Part shown: piece by piece, positions 1-11,144 of the stretch
Numbering within the stretch: position 1 is the stretch's first letter
How the letters are laid out: every line of letters starts with the position of its first letter
DNA from: Dactylorhiza incarnata
Taxonomy: Eukaryota > Streptophyta > Magnoliopsida > Asparagales > Orchidaceae
DNA length: 64,000 bases
NCBI GenBank assembly: GCA_033032865.1
Contig: JAWHQI010000065.1
Coordinates: 7,192,001 to 7,256,000, forward strand
Direction: 5' to 3'
Notes under the pieces: model-generated
Told to the model about the DNA's origin: nothing
Seen by the model: only the letters and a program-made list of their open reading frames with translations
The model's database searches: none
Made by a program: the position numbers and the translations under genes

Positions 1-359
1 CCAAGCTCCAACTCCCTAGAAATAAAAGAGAGCAATTATTAAAGGGGGCAGCAACACTTTAAAGGGGGCAAAAAGATAATATAAAGAGGATTCATGGGTG
101 TGATGTGAAAATGTGTAAACTTTACAAGGCATAAAGGTTTAAAACTAAAATACTTAGATGAAGTTTAATACATGAATAGTTCATTTGATCATTACAATAC
201 ATAAGCATTGGATAAGATAGTTGAATAAGCAGTTGAAGAACCCTAAACATGCAAGTTCATTTGAGTAATACACTGATAGCTATATTTTATGATCTAGTAC
301 ATTAGCAGTTTTAATAAGAAATTGAAGAACACGGCTCACTGTAGTATAATACATTAGCA

Positions 360-700
360 TTTTATGATCTAGCACAACACACTCACTGCAGTACAACACA
401 CTCACTACACAACACAACTCACTGCACAACACAGCTCAACACTCATTGCACAACACTAGTCACTGCACAACACACTCATTGCACAACACAGCCCACCACT
501 CAGTCACTGCACACCACACTCTCTGCCCAACACACTCACTGCACAACATAACACTCATTCAACTGCAAATCACTACACACTCACTGCACACTTACTACTC
601 ATTGCACAACATAGCACTGCACAACACATAGTACTACTCACTACACAACACAGCGTACTACTCACTCACAGCACAGCACACTCACTACAAAACACTACAC
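360..700. repeat. Degenerate CACTGCACAACACA minisatellite
   Basis: Dozens of imperfect 10-15 bp units built on CACTGCACAACACA / CACTCACTACACAA. The same array recurs in the second copy of the large duplication at about 1810-2140. It has strong strand bias (almost no G on the plus strand). Confidence 0.8.
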
Positions 701-2667
701 ATTGGCAGCTGCAGCAATGCAGCAAACTGGCACCTGCAACAATGCAGCAAATTGGCAGCTGCAGTTTGATGCAGCAAACTGCTTGCTGCCAGTTTGCTGC
801 AGTTGCGGCAAACTGCAGCTACAAGGGAAGAGCATATTTCATTACTTTCTGCACAACACACTACACTACTCACTCCCAACACAATACACTCTGCACAAAA
901 CACTCACTGCACAAAAAATAACACGCACTTCACAACACTGCACTCAACGCAGCTGCACACACATCCCTCACAGTTGCATACACAACACAACTACACACAC
1001 AACACTCAGCAAAAATGCACACACAACACTCACACCAAAGAGTTTGATGCAGCTGCAGCAAACTCGCCGCTGCAGTAAACTACTGAAATTCTAGATTCTA
1101 CATAAGTTCAACCAAATTAGAGAACTGAATAACTCATCTTCATGCATTACAGACTGAAATGCTAAGTGATGTTCGACATTCCCATTTTTTGCATGTTCTA
1201 GTGCAATCCTAAGCAAACCCGCAGCAAACCTGCTGTTGTAGTTTGTTGCAGCTGCAGCAACCCCGCAGCTGCAGTTTGCTACAGCTGCAGCATACCTGTA
1301 GCTGCAGTTTGCTGCAGCTGCAGCAAACCCACAACAACAATTTTATTTATAAAAAAGACATGGAGTGAAACTATAAGGAAAGACATGATGTACTTAGGCA
1401 TTAGTGACTATAAGAAACCATCAAACATAAACCAATGACTAGACCAAAATGAATTCAAATTCACCAAAGAAATAAAAGAGAGCAATTATTAAAGAGGGCA
1501 GCAACACTTTAAAGGTGGCAAAAAGATAATATAAAGAGGATTCATGGGTGTGATGTGAAAATGTGTAAGCTTTACAAGGCATAAAGGTTTAAAAATAATA
1601 CTTAGATGAAGTTTAATACATAAATAGTTCCTTTGATCATTACAATACATAAGCATTGGATAAGATAGTTGAATAAACAGTTGAAGAACCCTAAACATGC
1701 AAGTTCATTTGAGTAATACAGTGATAGCTATATTTTATGATCTAGTACATTAGCAATTTTAATAAGAAATTGACGAACATAGCTCACTGTAGTATAATAC
1801 ATTAGCATTTTATGATCTAGCACAACACACTAACTGCAGTACAACACACTTACTACACAACACAACCCACTGCACAACACAACTCAACACTCATTGCACA
1901 ACACTACTCACTGCACAACACACTCACTGCACAACACAGCCCACCACTCAGTCACTGCACACCACACTCTCTGCCCAACACACTCACTGCACAACATAAC
2001 ACTCATTGCACTGCAAATCGCTACACACTCACTGCACACTTACTAATCATTGCACAACATAACACTGCACAACACATCGTACTACTCACTACACAACACA
2101 ACGTACTACTCACTCACAACACAACACACTCACTACAAAACACTACACATTGGCAGCTGCAGCAATGCAGCAAACTGGCACCTGCAGCAATGCAGCAAAT
2201 TGGCAGCTGTAGTTTGATGCAGCAAACTGCTTGCTGCCAGTTTGCTGCAGTTGCGGCAAACTGCAGCTACAAGGGAAGAGCATATTTCATTACTTTCTGC
2301 ACAACACACTACACTACTCACTCCCAACACAATACACTCTACACAAAACACTCACTGCACAAAAAATAACACGCACTTCACAACACTGCACTCAACGCAG
2401 ATGCACACACATCCCTCACAGTTGCATACACAACACAACTACACATACAACACTCAGCACAAATGCACACACGACACTCACACCAAAGAGTTTGATGCAG
2501 CTGCAGCAAACTCGCTGCTGCAGTAAACTACTGAAATTCTAGATTCTACATAAGTTCAACCAAATCAGAGAACTGAATAAGTCCTCTTCATGCATTACAG
2601 ACTGAAATGCTAAGTGATGTTCCACATTCCCATTTTTGTGCATGTTCTAGTGCAATCCTAAGCAAAC

Positions 2668-2818
2668 CCGCAGCAAACTTGCTGCTGTAGTTTGCTGCAG
2701 CTGCAGCAAACCCGCCGCTGCAGTTTGCTGCAGCTGCAACATACCCGCAGCTACAGTTTGCTGCAGCTGCAGCAAACCCACAGCTGCAGTTTGCTGCAGC
2801 TGCAGCAAACCCGCAGCA
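2668..2818. repeat. CAGCTGCAG/TTTGC palindromic repeat array
   Basis: Alternating GCAGCTGCAGCAAACCC and GCAGCTGCAGTTTGCT units; CAGCTG and CTGCAG are themselves palindromes, so the array can fold on itself. A shorter version is at 1203-1340, and related units occur at 700-830 and 2150-2285. Confidence 0.8.
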
Positions 2819-3034
2819 GTAATTTTATTTATAAAAAAGACGGATTGAAACTATAAGGAAAAACATGATGTACTTAGGCATTAGTGACTATAAGAAACCA
2901 GCAAACATAAACCAATGACTAGACCAAAATGAATTCAAATGCACCAAAAATAATAATAGAAGAAGAGATGAGGAGGGAAAGGAAGAAAGAGCTCACAGAG
3001 GAGGGTTTTTCAACCAAATAACACCAAAAAGTCA

Positions 3035-4897
3035 TCAAAGTTGGCCATATTTTTCCAAAACAGCAGTCAACATCTCCTTCAACTCATTATGTCCTTCTTT
3101 TAAATCCGTAATTTCTGTATTGTGAGTTTGAATCAACGCTTCCTGCCTTTCAATAATCTTTGTCTGGGATGCAATATGAGAGCTGGCATTGCGCAATTCT
3201 TCTTCCGTCGAATTTAACTTCTCTTTCAATTGAGTGGCCTTGTTAATTATTTTCTTCCTTTGTTTGGAAGGAACGACCCCATAGCCTAATCCTTTGTCAT
3301 AACCAGACTTATTTCCAAGTGCTTTTTTTATAATTTCTCTCTCAGACGTTAAGCTTTCACCGTCAGATTCAAATGTTGATGCTCTCAGCCTTTCCATTTC
3401 AAGCTGTAAAATAATGTTACAATAGAAACATAAGCTATCACTGACAAACATCAACTCTCTCTACTAGTTTAAATTCTAACTTACATATGCTGCTTTAGCT
3501 TTCTCACTAACAAACACACCATTCTTCTTATGAGTGTTAGCAAAGTTCTCAACAGGACTTTGATTAACCTACATATGAACATAATATTAGAGAATATGAG
3601 GTAATAATCAAAATTCACTAATAATATCATTACATTACCATTTCCAATAGTCGTGAATGATAGGATTTGGAACCTGACGTATGAGTGAACGACATTTGTG
3701 ACCTATTATCAGCGTTTGTTTTGGACCTTTTCTGTTATTATTCAAATTCACATATGAGTGCATGTACCGAAGCTTTTACTAATCATATTCATATATATAT
3801 ATATATTAAACAGGATTTTGTTAATTACTAAAATTCACCTTAAAACTCTCACTGTCGAAGTAATCGCACAAGGCACACCACTTCTCGAGTGAGATCCAAT
3901 CAAATGGGCTAAAAACTCTTTGATTCTTTCCCAATGCAACATATTCTTTATAAGTTGCAGATAATCTCCCTCTCCAATGCGTATAACTACGCTGAAACAT
4001 CTCATCCATATAGCCTTTTACTAATTGATCTGTAGACCATCCCTTTATATCAAACCATTGCTACAAAGGAACAACATATATATTTAGTTATTCCAACCAA
4101 ATTGAAAAAAATGTCATATACAAATTTACATACATCTAATCCAGCATATACAGGAAGTATACGTTCATTTTCAATTTCGCTCCAGGGGGTCAAGAAATCC
4201 AATCCTGGACTATGTCTAATAACAATGCCTATCCCATTTGCTAGGTGATTTGCAAAACGACGTGGTTTCTTGAAGCCTTCAGGGAACTCAATCTCAAGCA
4301 ATATCTTATCCTAAAAAATGTATGTTATCATATAGTGTGATAATATGTAACTTTCAAGAAAAATAAAACATACATTTTCTTCAATAGCTTTCTCGATAGA
4401 TTTTCCTATGCTCGCCCCACGACCTCTTTTATAACTAGAGCTTGCCACTACAAAATTAAACAAATTTAATAAATATATGGTTCTAGTAAATAATAAACAT
4501 TGGTATGAAATATAATTAAGGAATGCTTACCAGTATTATCAGATATCTGTGGTGGACTTCCATCATCAAATTCACTAGCCGCAACATCATCATGAAGATG
4601 ATGTGATCCAAGAGATGATGGTTGTGCACTAGATAAAGGTGTGGTTGGTAGACTGGACGATGGTGGTAGACTAGACGTTGGTGGTAGACTAGACGTTGGT
4701 GGTAGACTAGACGTTGGTTGTAGAATAGACGATGGTGGTAGAGTAGACGATGGTGGTAGAGTAGACGATGGTGGTAGAGTAGACGATGGTGGTATACTAG
4801 ACATTTCAACAACAACATCATTTGTTGGTTCATCATTAACAAACAACGCTTTACTCCTTGTTACAGGGCGACGTAGAATGGCATTCTTCGGAGGCAT
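3035..4897 (-). CDS. TnpA-like plant transposase (Transposase_24 / Ptta En/Spm family), seven-exon gene
   Basis: I can assemble seven minus-strand exons, all with GT-AG introns and continuous phase: 4897-4531, 4447-4374, 4310-4134, 4060-3839, 3731-3639, 3568-3485 and 3403-3035 (TGA stop at 3037-3035). They total 1386 nt, about 461 residues, with no internal stop. Exon 1 encodes a basic start (MPPKNAILRRPVTRSK) and a Pro/Ser repeat. Exon 3 has the PEGFKKPRRFANHLANGIG segment, exon 4 the family-typical QWFDIKGW...WRGRLSATYKEY...W..LCDYFDSE..K block, and exon 5 ends in the FTHTSGSKSYHSRL motif. Exon 7 forms a coiled-coil-like heptad region ending KYGQL. The family is the accessory DNA-binding/transposition protein of CACTA elements. 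It lies downstream of the TPase remnant on the same strand. The intact exons contrast with the broken TPase, so the gene may still be expressed. Exon borders are predicted by eye. Confidence 0.75.
4651..4804 (-). repeat. 18-bp coding minisatellite in TnpA-like exon 1
   Basis: Eight to nine tandem 18-bp units (plus-strand ggtggtagactagacgtt and variants) encode repeats of six residues such as SSTLPP / TSSLPP. Unit length is a multiple of three, so copy-number change keeps the frame. Confidence 0.85.
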
Positions 4898-5009
4898 TTT
4901 TCTGCAAAGTAAATAAGATACAAATGTTAAATAAGATACAAATGTTAAATATCACATTAGAATATTATTCAATCACAAATATGAAAGTAAGAATTGGACT
5001 AGAGTTTCA

Positions 5010-5855
5010 TCATAATAGATAAGAAATAAACTTGACGCACCATGGCTCATCTTCATCACAATATTGCACAAGTGTTTCATCATCTTCATTTGTAGACTCA
5101 TCTTCGTCAATGTTATCATTACTATGTTCCCTCTCTTCGCAGATTTTAGTTAGATCTTCCACATTTATAATATCATGTTCTATATCTTCTCTTGCTAGAA
5201 ATTGCAAGTTATGATCCTCAATAACATATATCAATTCATTATTAGAAGAATCATGTTGTTGAAAAGCCTCTCGAACCATATACTCACCTATGTTATCATT
5301 CATTTCCTCCATTTCTAGGTCATCTTGTTCCTTAATATCCCAAAGGTGTCTATGACATACAAGCTGTGCAATTTTCCAATGCTCACCTAGTTTTGTGTCA
5401 TCGACATAGAACACTTGTTGCACTTGGTTTGGAAGAACGAACGGATCATCACTATACCAACGAGATCTTATATCAATGCTCACAAAATATTTATCTTTTT
5501 GCATAGTCTTTTTCCCACCAGTGTTAAACCATTCACACCAAAATAATACTACTTTATTTCCATGAAGATAGGTCATTTCAACTACTCTTGTCAATACTCC
5601 ATAAAACTCAAGCATGTATGATCTAATGAAAAATACTTTTTGGTTTAGTGTTTCGACATACATTGCATGGGCAAAGAATTTTATCTCCATAATAAATAGC
5701 GTTTTCCCGTGCAAACTCCAGAAATAAGTCCACGCCTTCTGTATAAGTGGAACTAAACCTATCTTGTTCATAAATCCAATCTTTATCCATAACATGAAGC
5801 CGCCTAGAGGAGAAAAATATTTAAAATAGACCCATAACTTGAATTCAATCCACAA
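5010..5855 (-). pseudogene. C-terminal remnant of CACTA TPase (TnpD-like, DUF4216 domain)
   Basis: The open frame contains the DUF4216 signature of plant CACTA transposases: FYGVLTRVVEMTY, KVVLFWCEWFN, then a segment with SDDPFVLPNQVQQVFYVDD. An acidic tail (NIDEDESTNEDDETLVQYCDEDE) is typical of the TPase C-terminus. The catalytic N-terminal part (Transposase_21 family) is absent: nothing recognisable lies between 5856 and 10243 on this strand. The first 80 or so residues match the family only weakly, so the real domain probably begins near 5620. It lies just upstream of the TnpA-like gene in the expected order. The element cannot encode its own catalytic transposase here and would depend on another copy. 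Confidence 0.7.
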
Positions 5856-6837
5856 AAATCTAAAAAATATTTAAAATAAAGGTGATACGAAATTATACCA
5901 CTATATGGTGCAAGGGGAGAGTTGAAAATCCAAACTTGAGGCTTTCCCAAACAATGCCGGCAGAATGTATGTTGCGATGGAAGAAGAAGATTAGAGATTA
6001 ATTAGGTTATAAATTCATGAAAATGAAAAACATGGGGTAAGAGTTAAAAATCCAAACATGAGGTAGTGATTGTCACACACAAATTTGTTTTTGGACATGC
6101 ACCATTGAGATATTTTTTTGGTATTGTTACACCTCACCTAAAGAGCCTCTATGTGAGAACTTGAGAGGTGAGTAAAAAAATGTATTTGAACAACTACAAA
6201 TGAGCATATACATATGTAATCTAGCTATGTTTCATACTACATATTTAAGCAATGTCGACCGACTACGAAATCCTAGTTGAGGAGCTCACGAGCCTTTCCA
6301 GCTCATGAGCCTTTCGTAGACTCACTGGTACATCTCAAAACGGAAACCCTAGCCTCTACAAGGCATCTCTAATTAGCTGCTCAATTAGGGTACAGAAAAA
6401 GGGGGAAGAGGGAGGAGGCTCACGGTGGAGGAAAGTAATCGAGGAGCTCACGAGCCTTTCCAGCCCCAACAATGAGAGAACCCTAGTGTAGATCAGCGGT
6501 TGAGCAGAACGGAAGCCCACCTCTCCATCGTGAAAAACAAGATGTCGGAGAATGAAATACGAGACGCCAGAGGGGTTATCGACGAGGAGTGGCGCCGATT
6601 CACCGGAGGATTTGAAGAAGCTGTCAGTCGCGACTGAGGGTTTTGAGAATGGCGGATGGGGTCGATCGAGAGGGATCTTAATATTGTTTTAGTAATTAAT
6701 GTATTAATTAATTATTTTATTGGAGGGAAATTTCCCTCCAAATATTTCATGTATGCATGTATGATCTAATGAAATTTCCCTCCAATATTTCACATGATAT
6801 AATTTGAAGTTAGAAAATGAAACAATTTTTTTAATAT
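5856..6837. other. Non-coding interior of the CACTA element
   Basis: No convincing reading frame. A 24-bp direct repeat (gaggagctcacgagcctttc...) occurs at 6279-6302 and 6441-6464. A perfect 22-nt palindrome, TTGGAGGGAAA/TTTCCCTCCAA, lies at 6720-6741. The stretch 6240-6670 is less AT-rich than its surroundings and could be a captured fragment, but I cannot identify it. Confidence 0.5.
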
Positions 6838-6945
6838 CCGAGCGCGAGCTCGAGTCGTAATCGAGCTTGAGCTCATCGAACTCGAGTTGGACTCGTAATC
6901 GAGCTCGAGCTCAACGAACTCGATCTCGACTCAGAATCAAGCTTT
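6838..6945. repeat. GAGCTCGAGCTC-type short palindromic repeat
   Basis: About five degenerate units of cgagctcgagctcatcgaactcg, alternating between GAGCTCGAG and CTCGAGTTGG/AACTCGA. It has strong self-complementarity and sits directly before the TG satellite. Confidence 0.7.
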
Positions 6946-7012
6946 TTTCAAGGTGGTTCGTCGAGCATTCGAGCCACCGCAAGTCACCTTGCTTATAAAT
7001 AATATATATATC

Positions 7013-7430
7013 TCTGTGTGTGTGTGTGTGTGTGTGTGTGCTTGTCTGTATGTGTTTGTGTTTGTGTTGGGGTCGTCTGTGCATGTTTATGCATGCATGT
7101 GTACGTGTACGTGTATCTGTGTTTGTGTGTGTAGTGTATCGGTGTTTATGCATATCTATATCTGTATGTATGCCTATGTCTGTGTTGTTTGTGTCGTCTG
7201 TGTGTCTATGTGTGTTTGTGCATGTGTGTGTTTGTGCATGTGTGTGTTTGTTTCTGTGTGTTTGTGGTTGTGTTTGTGTGTCTGTGTCTGTCTGTATCTG
7301 TGTATGTGTCTATGTATGTCTGTGTGTGTGTGTCAGTGTCTGTATACCTATGTATGTGTTGCATGCATGTGTGTCTGCGTTTGTGTCTTTGTTTGTGTGT
7401 CTATGTCTGTCTGTGTCATCTATTTATGTC

Positions 7431-7492
<62 letters not shown>

Positions 7493-7920
7493 TTTGTATG
7501 TGTTTGTGTTTGTGTTGGGGTCATTTGTGCATGTTTATGCATGCATGTGTACGTGTACGTGTATCTGTGTTTGTGTGTGTAGTGTATCGGTGTTTATGCA
7601 TATCTATATCTGTTTGTGTGCCTATGTCTGTGTCGTTTGTGTCGTCTGTGTGTCTATGTGTGTTTGTGCATGTGTGTGTTTGTGTCTGTGTGTTTGTGGT
7701 TGCGTTTGTGAGTCTGTGTCTGTCTGTATTTGTGTCTGTGTCTATGTCTGTGTGTGTGTGTGTGTCGGTGTCTGTGTGCCCGTGTATGTGTTTGCATGCA
7801 TGTGTGTCTGTGTTTGTGTCTTTGTTTGTGTGTCTATGTCTGTCTGTGTCATCTATCTATGTCGGTGTGTGTGTGTGTGTGTGTCGGTGTCTGTGTCTGT
7901 GTTTGTCTGTGTCGTCTGTG
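7013..7920. repeat. TG-rich satellite with an internal ~447-bp tandem duplication
   Basis: About 900 bp of (TG)n interspersed with TGTCTG/TGTATG variants. The block starting gtatgtgtttgtgtttgtgt at about 7049 is repeated at about 7496, including the distinctive gcatgcatgtgtacgtgtac segment, giving a period near 447 bp. The pure (TG)n run is at about 7432-7489. The long open frames (Cys/Val repeats) are artefacts of the repeat. Confidence 0.9.
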
Positions 7921-8510
7921 CCACTATGACGTTACCCCCGCCTCAATAGTACTACTGTCCCAATGTGACGACGCTAGCTCCTGCAGCTTGCAAACCCCGC
8001 GCGCGCGCGAAAATACTCATGCCGCAATAGTACCACTTATCGATATGACATGTATTTATGACTTTCTTTATATCTATTTTCATTAAACCACGTGTCTTCT
8101 AGCAATCGATATGACATGTAATGAGATAATTAACATGATGGTGTGGCAAAGTCGACGAAGAAAGAGAAGATGACAAAATTGTACGTGCAAATGGGTTTGG
8201 AGAAACAATTAGCGATATTTTTAATGTTGCGATATTTTTAATGTTACGATATTTATTAGTCATCTCGCGCGCGCCTGTAAGAAAAAAGCACGCTCTGGCA
8301 AAAACATGCATCTGTGTGAAAAATGCACATCCGCAAAAAAATGCTTGACTGGGCTAAAATGCACCTTGGAGAAAATGAGTACCGATGATTCGAAAATGCG
8401 TGTTAGGGTAAAAACGCGCTCCCAAGCGTGCGCTCGGAGGTGGTCGCGCGCGCATGTGCACCGGAGTGTCTTTGCGTGCGTGCGGGGCCCGTGCGTGTGG
8501 TTATTTTTAA
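7916..8510. repeat. Diverged direct duplicate (partner 9276-9905) with phased AAAAATGC motifs
   Basis: The segment with ccactatgacgttacccccgcctc and tgtgacgacgct...gcgcgcgaaaatac resembles 9276-9360 (ccacgcctccatactgtcgcagtgcgacgacgct...gcacgcgaaaatac). The downstream blocks gttacgatattta...tcgcgcgcgcc (8240-8275) and gttacgatatttaa...gcgcgcgccc (9520-9560) also correspond. Both copies then continue into a run of (A)4-7TGC or (A)4-7CGC motifs spaced about 17-25 bp (8285-8430 and 9565-9900). Such repeated short motifs are expected of CACTA subterminal protein-binding regions; that role is inference. Confidence 0.6.
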
Positions 8511-8828
8511 TCTAAAATTATGTTAATAAATTAATGTCAAATTTGCATTCATTTTTAAATTTAATGTTTTTTAATTTTTTTTTCAAAATTTTATGGAGGA
8601 AAATTTTTCTTCGTATATTTCATTCATGTAAGAGAGAGGAGGAGAGGAAGAAAAACTTTTATAAAAATATTTTCAAAGTTTTATAAAAACTTTATATATC
8701 TTTAATTAATTGCTATATATAAAGAAACTTTCAAAGAATTTTTTTGTTAAAATATAAATATTTTAGAAGAAAATAATTATAAAATTTTGATGTATATTTT
8801 TTTACCATCATTTTGAGTACTCATATGT

Positions 8829-8980
8829 ATATGTTGCGGGCGAAGCCCACCACGGGGCGGGCGAAGCCCGCCGTCGTCGACCGAGTACTGTAGTATATGG
8901 GCGCACCCCGCTCGAATGCGGGCTCAGCCCGCTCAGAGCGAGCGAACACGGGCTAAGCCCGTGCGGAGCTGCTCTTAAAG
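8829..8980. repeat. Cluster of short perfect GC hairpins in AT-rich DNA
   Basis: At least three perfect inverted repeats sit within 120 bp: GCGGGC-GAA-GCCCGC, GCGGGCT-C-AGCCCGC and CACGGGCTT/AAGCCCGTG-type (cacgggctaagcccgtg). They are surrounded by about 70-80% AT sequence on both sides. Confidence 0.8.
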
Positions 8981-9091
8981 TTTTATATATAAACTTTATA
9001 TGAATTTTTTATAAGAACGTTTAATAAACTTTTATATAAAATTTTATATTAGTTTATATATAATTATAATTTATTATATATATGTAACCGG

Positions 9092-9092
<1 letters not shown>

Positions 9093-9131
<39 letters not shown>
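9093..9131. repeat. (TA)n microsatellite
   Basis: An uninterrupted TATATA run of about 39 bp within AT-rich DNA. Confidence 0.95.
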
Positions 9132-9133
<2 letters not shown>

Positions 9134-9917
9134 TATAGAGGTACGCCCGTGCTCGATACTCTCTGCTGTGACAGTACCCCGACAGCGACGGTACCTCCGC
9201 CAAAACTGTACTCTCCCACTCTCAGACGCTCGATCGATCAATAATTAACAGTGCATAGGAAAAGCGCACGTGCCCCACACTACATTAATTACCCACGCCT
9301 CCATACTGTCGCAGTGCGACGACGCTCATGCAACTCGCAAACCCATGCACGCGAAAATACCCAAAATTTAAAATATTTAGTCTTTTTTTTAACCGCTACA
9401 AAAAACGTCATCGTAAACGTTTCCTTATAAGTGGTGATAATAAATAAATAAAATTATTTTTTAGTAATAATATATTTCTATTTATACAAAAATTTAAAAG
9501 ATACATTAGATATTTTTCATGTTACGATATTTAATTAATAGTCATCTAGCGCGCGCCCGTACGTAGGACAAATGCATGTTTGGGCTAACAGTACGTACGT
9601 ACTTACACGCCCAGTTGAAAATGCGTGCGTGTGAAAAAATGCGTAACTAGCTAGGCTATAATGTGCCCGGGTGAGAAAAAGCATCAGGACAAAAAAAGCG
9701 CGCCCGAAAAAATGTTTTTGAAGAAAACGCTCATGAGCGAATAACTTAGCTTGTGCGCAAACAAATTAATTGTGCTCCCGAGCCAAAAAGTGTGCGCAGT
9801 CAAAAAAACACATGCGCGCCACCAGACAAAGAACGCACGCACAAGTGAAAAACACATGCACGGGCGAAAAAATACGCTCTAGGGCCTAAAATGCGCGCTC
9901 ATGTTTTAAAATTTAAT

Positions 9918-10243
9918 TAATATATATTGTAACAAAGCTTTGGTTACCAAAAAATACTAATTGTAAGAAAATTCTAATTGTTACAAATACTTTCATGGTG
10001 TTGTCACAATTGCTACTTATTGTGAGGATATTTTACTCTTTATAACGTAAAACTAGTCTTGTTACAAATACCTGCTCTTATTGTAACAAACTTTTAGTTA
10101 TTGTAACGAATCATAAAATACTTGTTATAAAAAGTTAAGCTTTTGTAACAATAGCGAAATTTCGTTACTAAATATAGCTATTAGTAACAAAAATTTTCTT
10201 CATTACAATTTAGTCCTTACTAAAAGTGTATTTTGTTGTAGTG
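9918..10243. repeat. CACTA subterminal TTGTAACAA repeats and terminal inverted repeat
   Basis: Repeated motifs ttgtaacaa / ttgttacaaat / attgtaacg occur about every 20-40 bp up to the terminus ttttgttgtagtg (10231-10243). This arrangement is characteristic of CACTA ends. The opposite terminus is not in the window. Confidence 0.75.
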
Positions 10244-10246
10244 ACA

Positions 10247-10586
10247 CATTCTCCATTTCCCCCAATTTTTTAACCATTACATCGTTCCACACCCAATCCT
10301 GGTATTGAATCTCTCGGATGAATTTAGCTTTGATGAGCTTTTCCACCTCCTCCCTGATGGGTTGAGTTAAGGTCACCGTCACTGCTCTCTTCTTTTGCTT
10401 GATGAGAATGAAGTTCGGGTCGATGTTGAGATGGTGGCAAGCAATATCAGGATTGACTCCTGGCATGTCATATAATGACCAAGCAAAGATATCAATGTTC
10501 TTTAGAAGGCAGGAGATAAGCTGGCTTGTATACTCTTCAGATAGCTCCGTGTTGATAGAGAGCTTCTTGCTCTCATCTTCTTCATC
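10247..10586 (-). pseudogene. Ty3/gypsy reverse transcriptase N-terminal fragment (element G)
   Basis: Read on the minus strand from 10586 the frame gives ELSEEYTSQLISCLLKNIDIFAW, MPGVNPDIACHHLNIDP, then EEVEKLIKAKFIREIQY and MVKK. This is the start of a plant Ty3/gypsy RT domain, up to the residues just before the first catalytic aspartate. Close to the CACTA junction a frame slip converts the expected GKWRMC motif (readable in a neighbouring frame at about 10247-10270) into GEMENV. The catalytic core and RNase H are missing because the CACTA element interrupts the gene. At 10586 the frame is cut by the B insertion and resumes at 35543. Confidence 0.85.
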
Positions 10587-11144
10587 TGTAAGACCCCATT
10601 TTTTTTCTTTCCAAACACCGGGTCTTAGGCCCAGAACCGCCGCTTTGCGGTGACACCTTCACTCGAGAAGGTTGCCACTACAAAACGCCGATCCTGCCGG
10701 CCAAATCGATCACAAAGAAAAGTGCATTAAAGAAGACAAGTCCACATAATCGACATGAAAAATATAAGAATGTCCACATGATATAACTGAATAATAAGAT
10801 AACAAGGGTTACAATAAATAAGAAGAAGGAAGGGCTCATGCCCAGTACATCATATCCTCACTACAAGATCACTCGCGGAAGCTAACACCTAACAACTCAC
10901 TGATCCTGAATCCTGTGCTCCTGTACTGCACTGGCCTGCCTCTGTCTGCACCGGCCTCTGGTGCTGCTCCGTCGTCGTGGTCTCCTAAAATGATAAGGTC
11001 CACCGACCGTTAGTCAAAAAGACTAAGCCAATCCCCCACCCCTCCCCCGGTGACTCCTAGGCACCGAGCAGAAAGGATGAATCGGAGGATAACAAGGGGT
11101 ATAATCAAAAAGCAGATGACAGGGGTACAGGGAATGTCTACACT

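Larger units (their letters stand above)
1..2945. repeat. Tandem duplication of a ~1.46-kb low-complexity unit (two copies)
   Basis: Positions 21-1470 are repeated almost base for base at 1471-2945: the string aataaaagagagcaattatt occurs at 21 and 1471, and gaattcaaat at 1451 and 2931. The second copy is about 30 bp longer because its CAGCTGCAG array has more units. Each unit runs from an AT-rich part through CACTGCACAACACA-like repeats to GCTGCAGCAAACTGCAG-like repeats. Reading frames here are low-complexity (His/Thr or Cys/Ala rich) and do not look like genes. The duplication may lie in the subterminal region of the CACTA element. Confidence 0.85.
1..10243 (-). mobile_element. CACTA (En/Spm-type) DNA transposon, partial, left end outside window
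   Basis: The right boundary is defined by a canonical CACTA terminus: read on the minus strand the element starts CACTACAACAAAATACAC at 10243. The next three bases, ACA (10244-10246), would be one copy of the expected 3-bp target duplication. Internally the minus strand carries a DUF4216-type TPase remnant followed by a Transposase_24 (TnpA-like) gene, which is the gene order of plant CACTA elements. The terminus lies inside a Ty3/gypsy RT reading frame, so this is an insertion. The left terminus is not in the window, and it is my inference that everything from 1 to 10243 belongs to one element; 6-10 kb could contain further insertions. Confidence 0.6.

Noticed and set aside
446..2542. Several open frames of 60-130 codons in the left tandem repeat
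   Set aside because: They are His/Thr or Cys/Ala low-complexity translations of the minisatellites and duplicate with the repeat; no domain is recognisable.
6240..6670. Captured host gene fragment
   Set aside because: Composition differs from the surroundings, but no conserved protein or splice pattern can be recognised; left as unassigned.
6953..8086. Long Cys/Val-rich open frames up to 309 codons
   Set aside because: They are artefacts of (TG)n, which has no stop codon in several frames.
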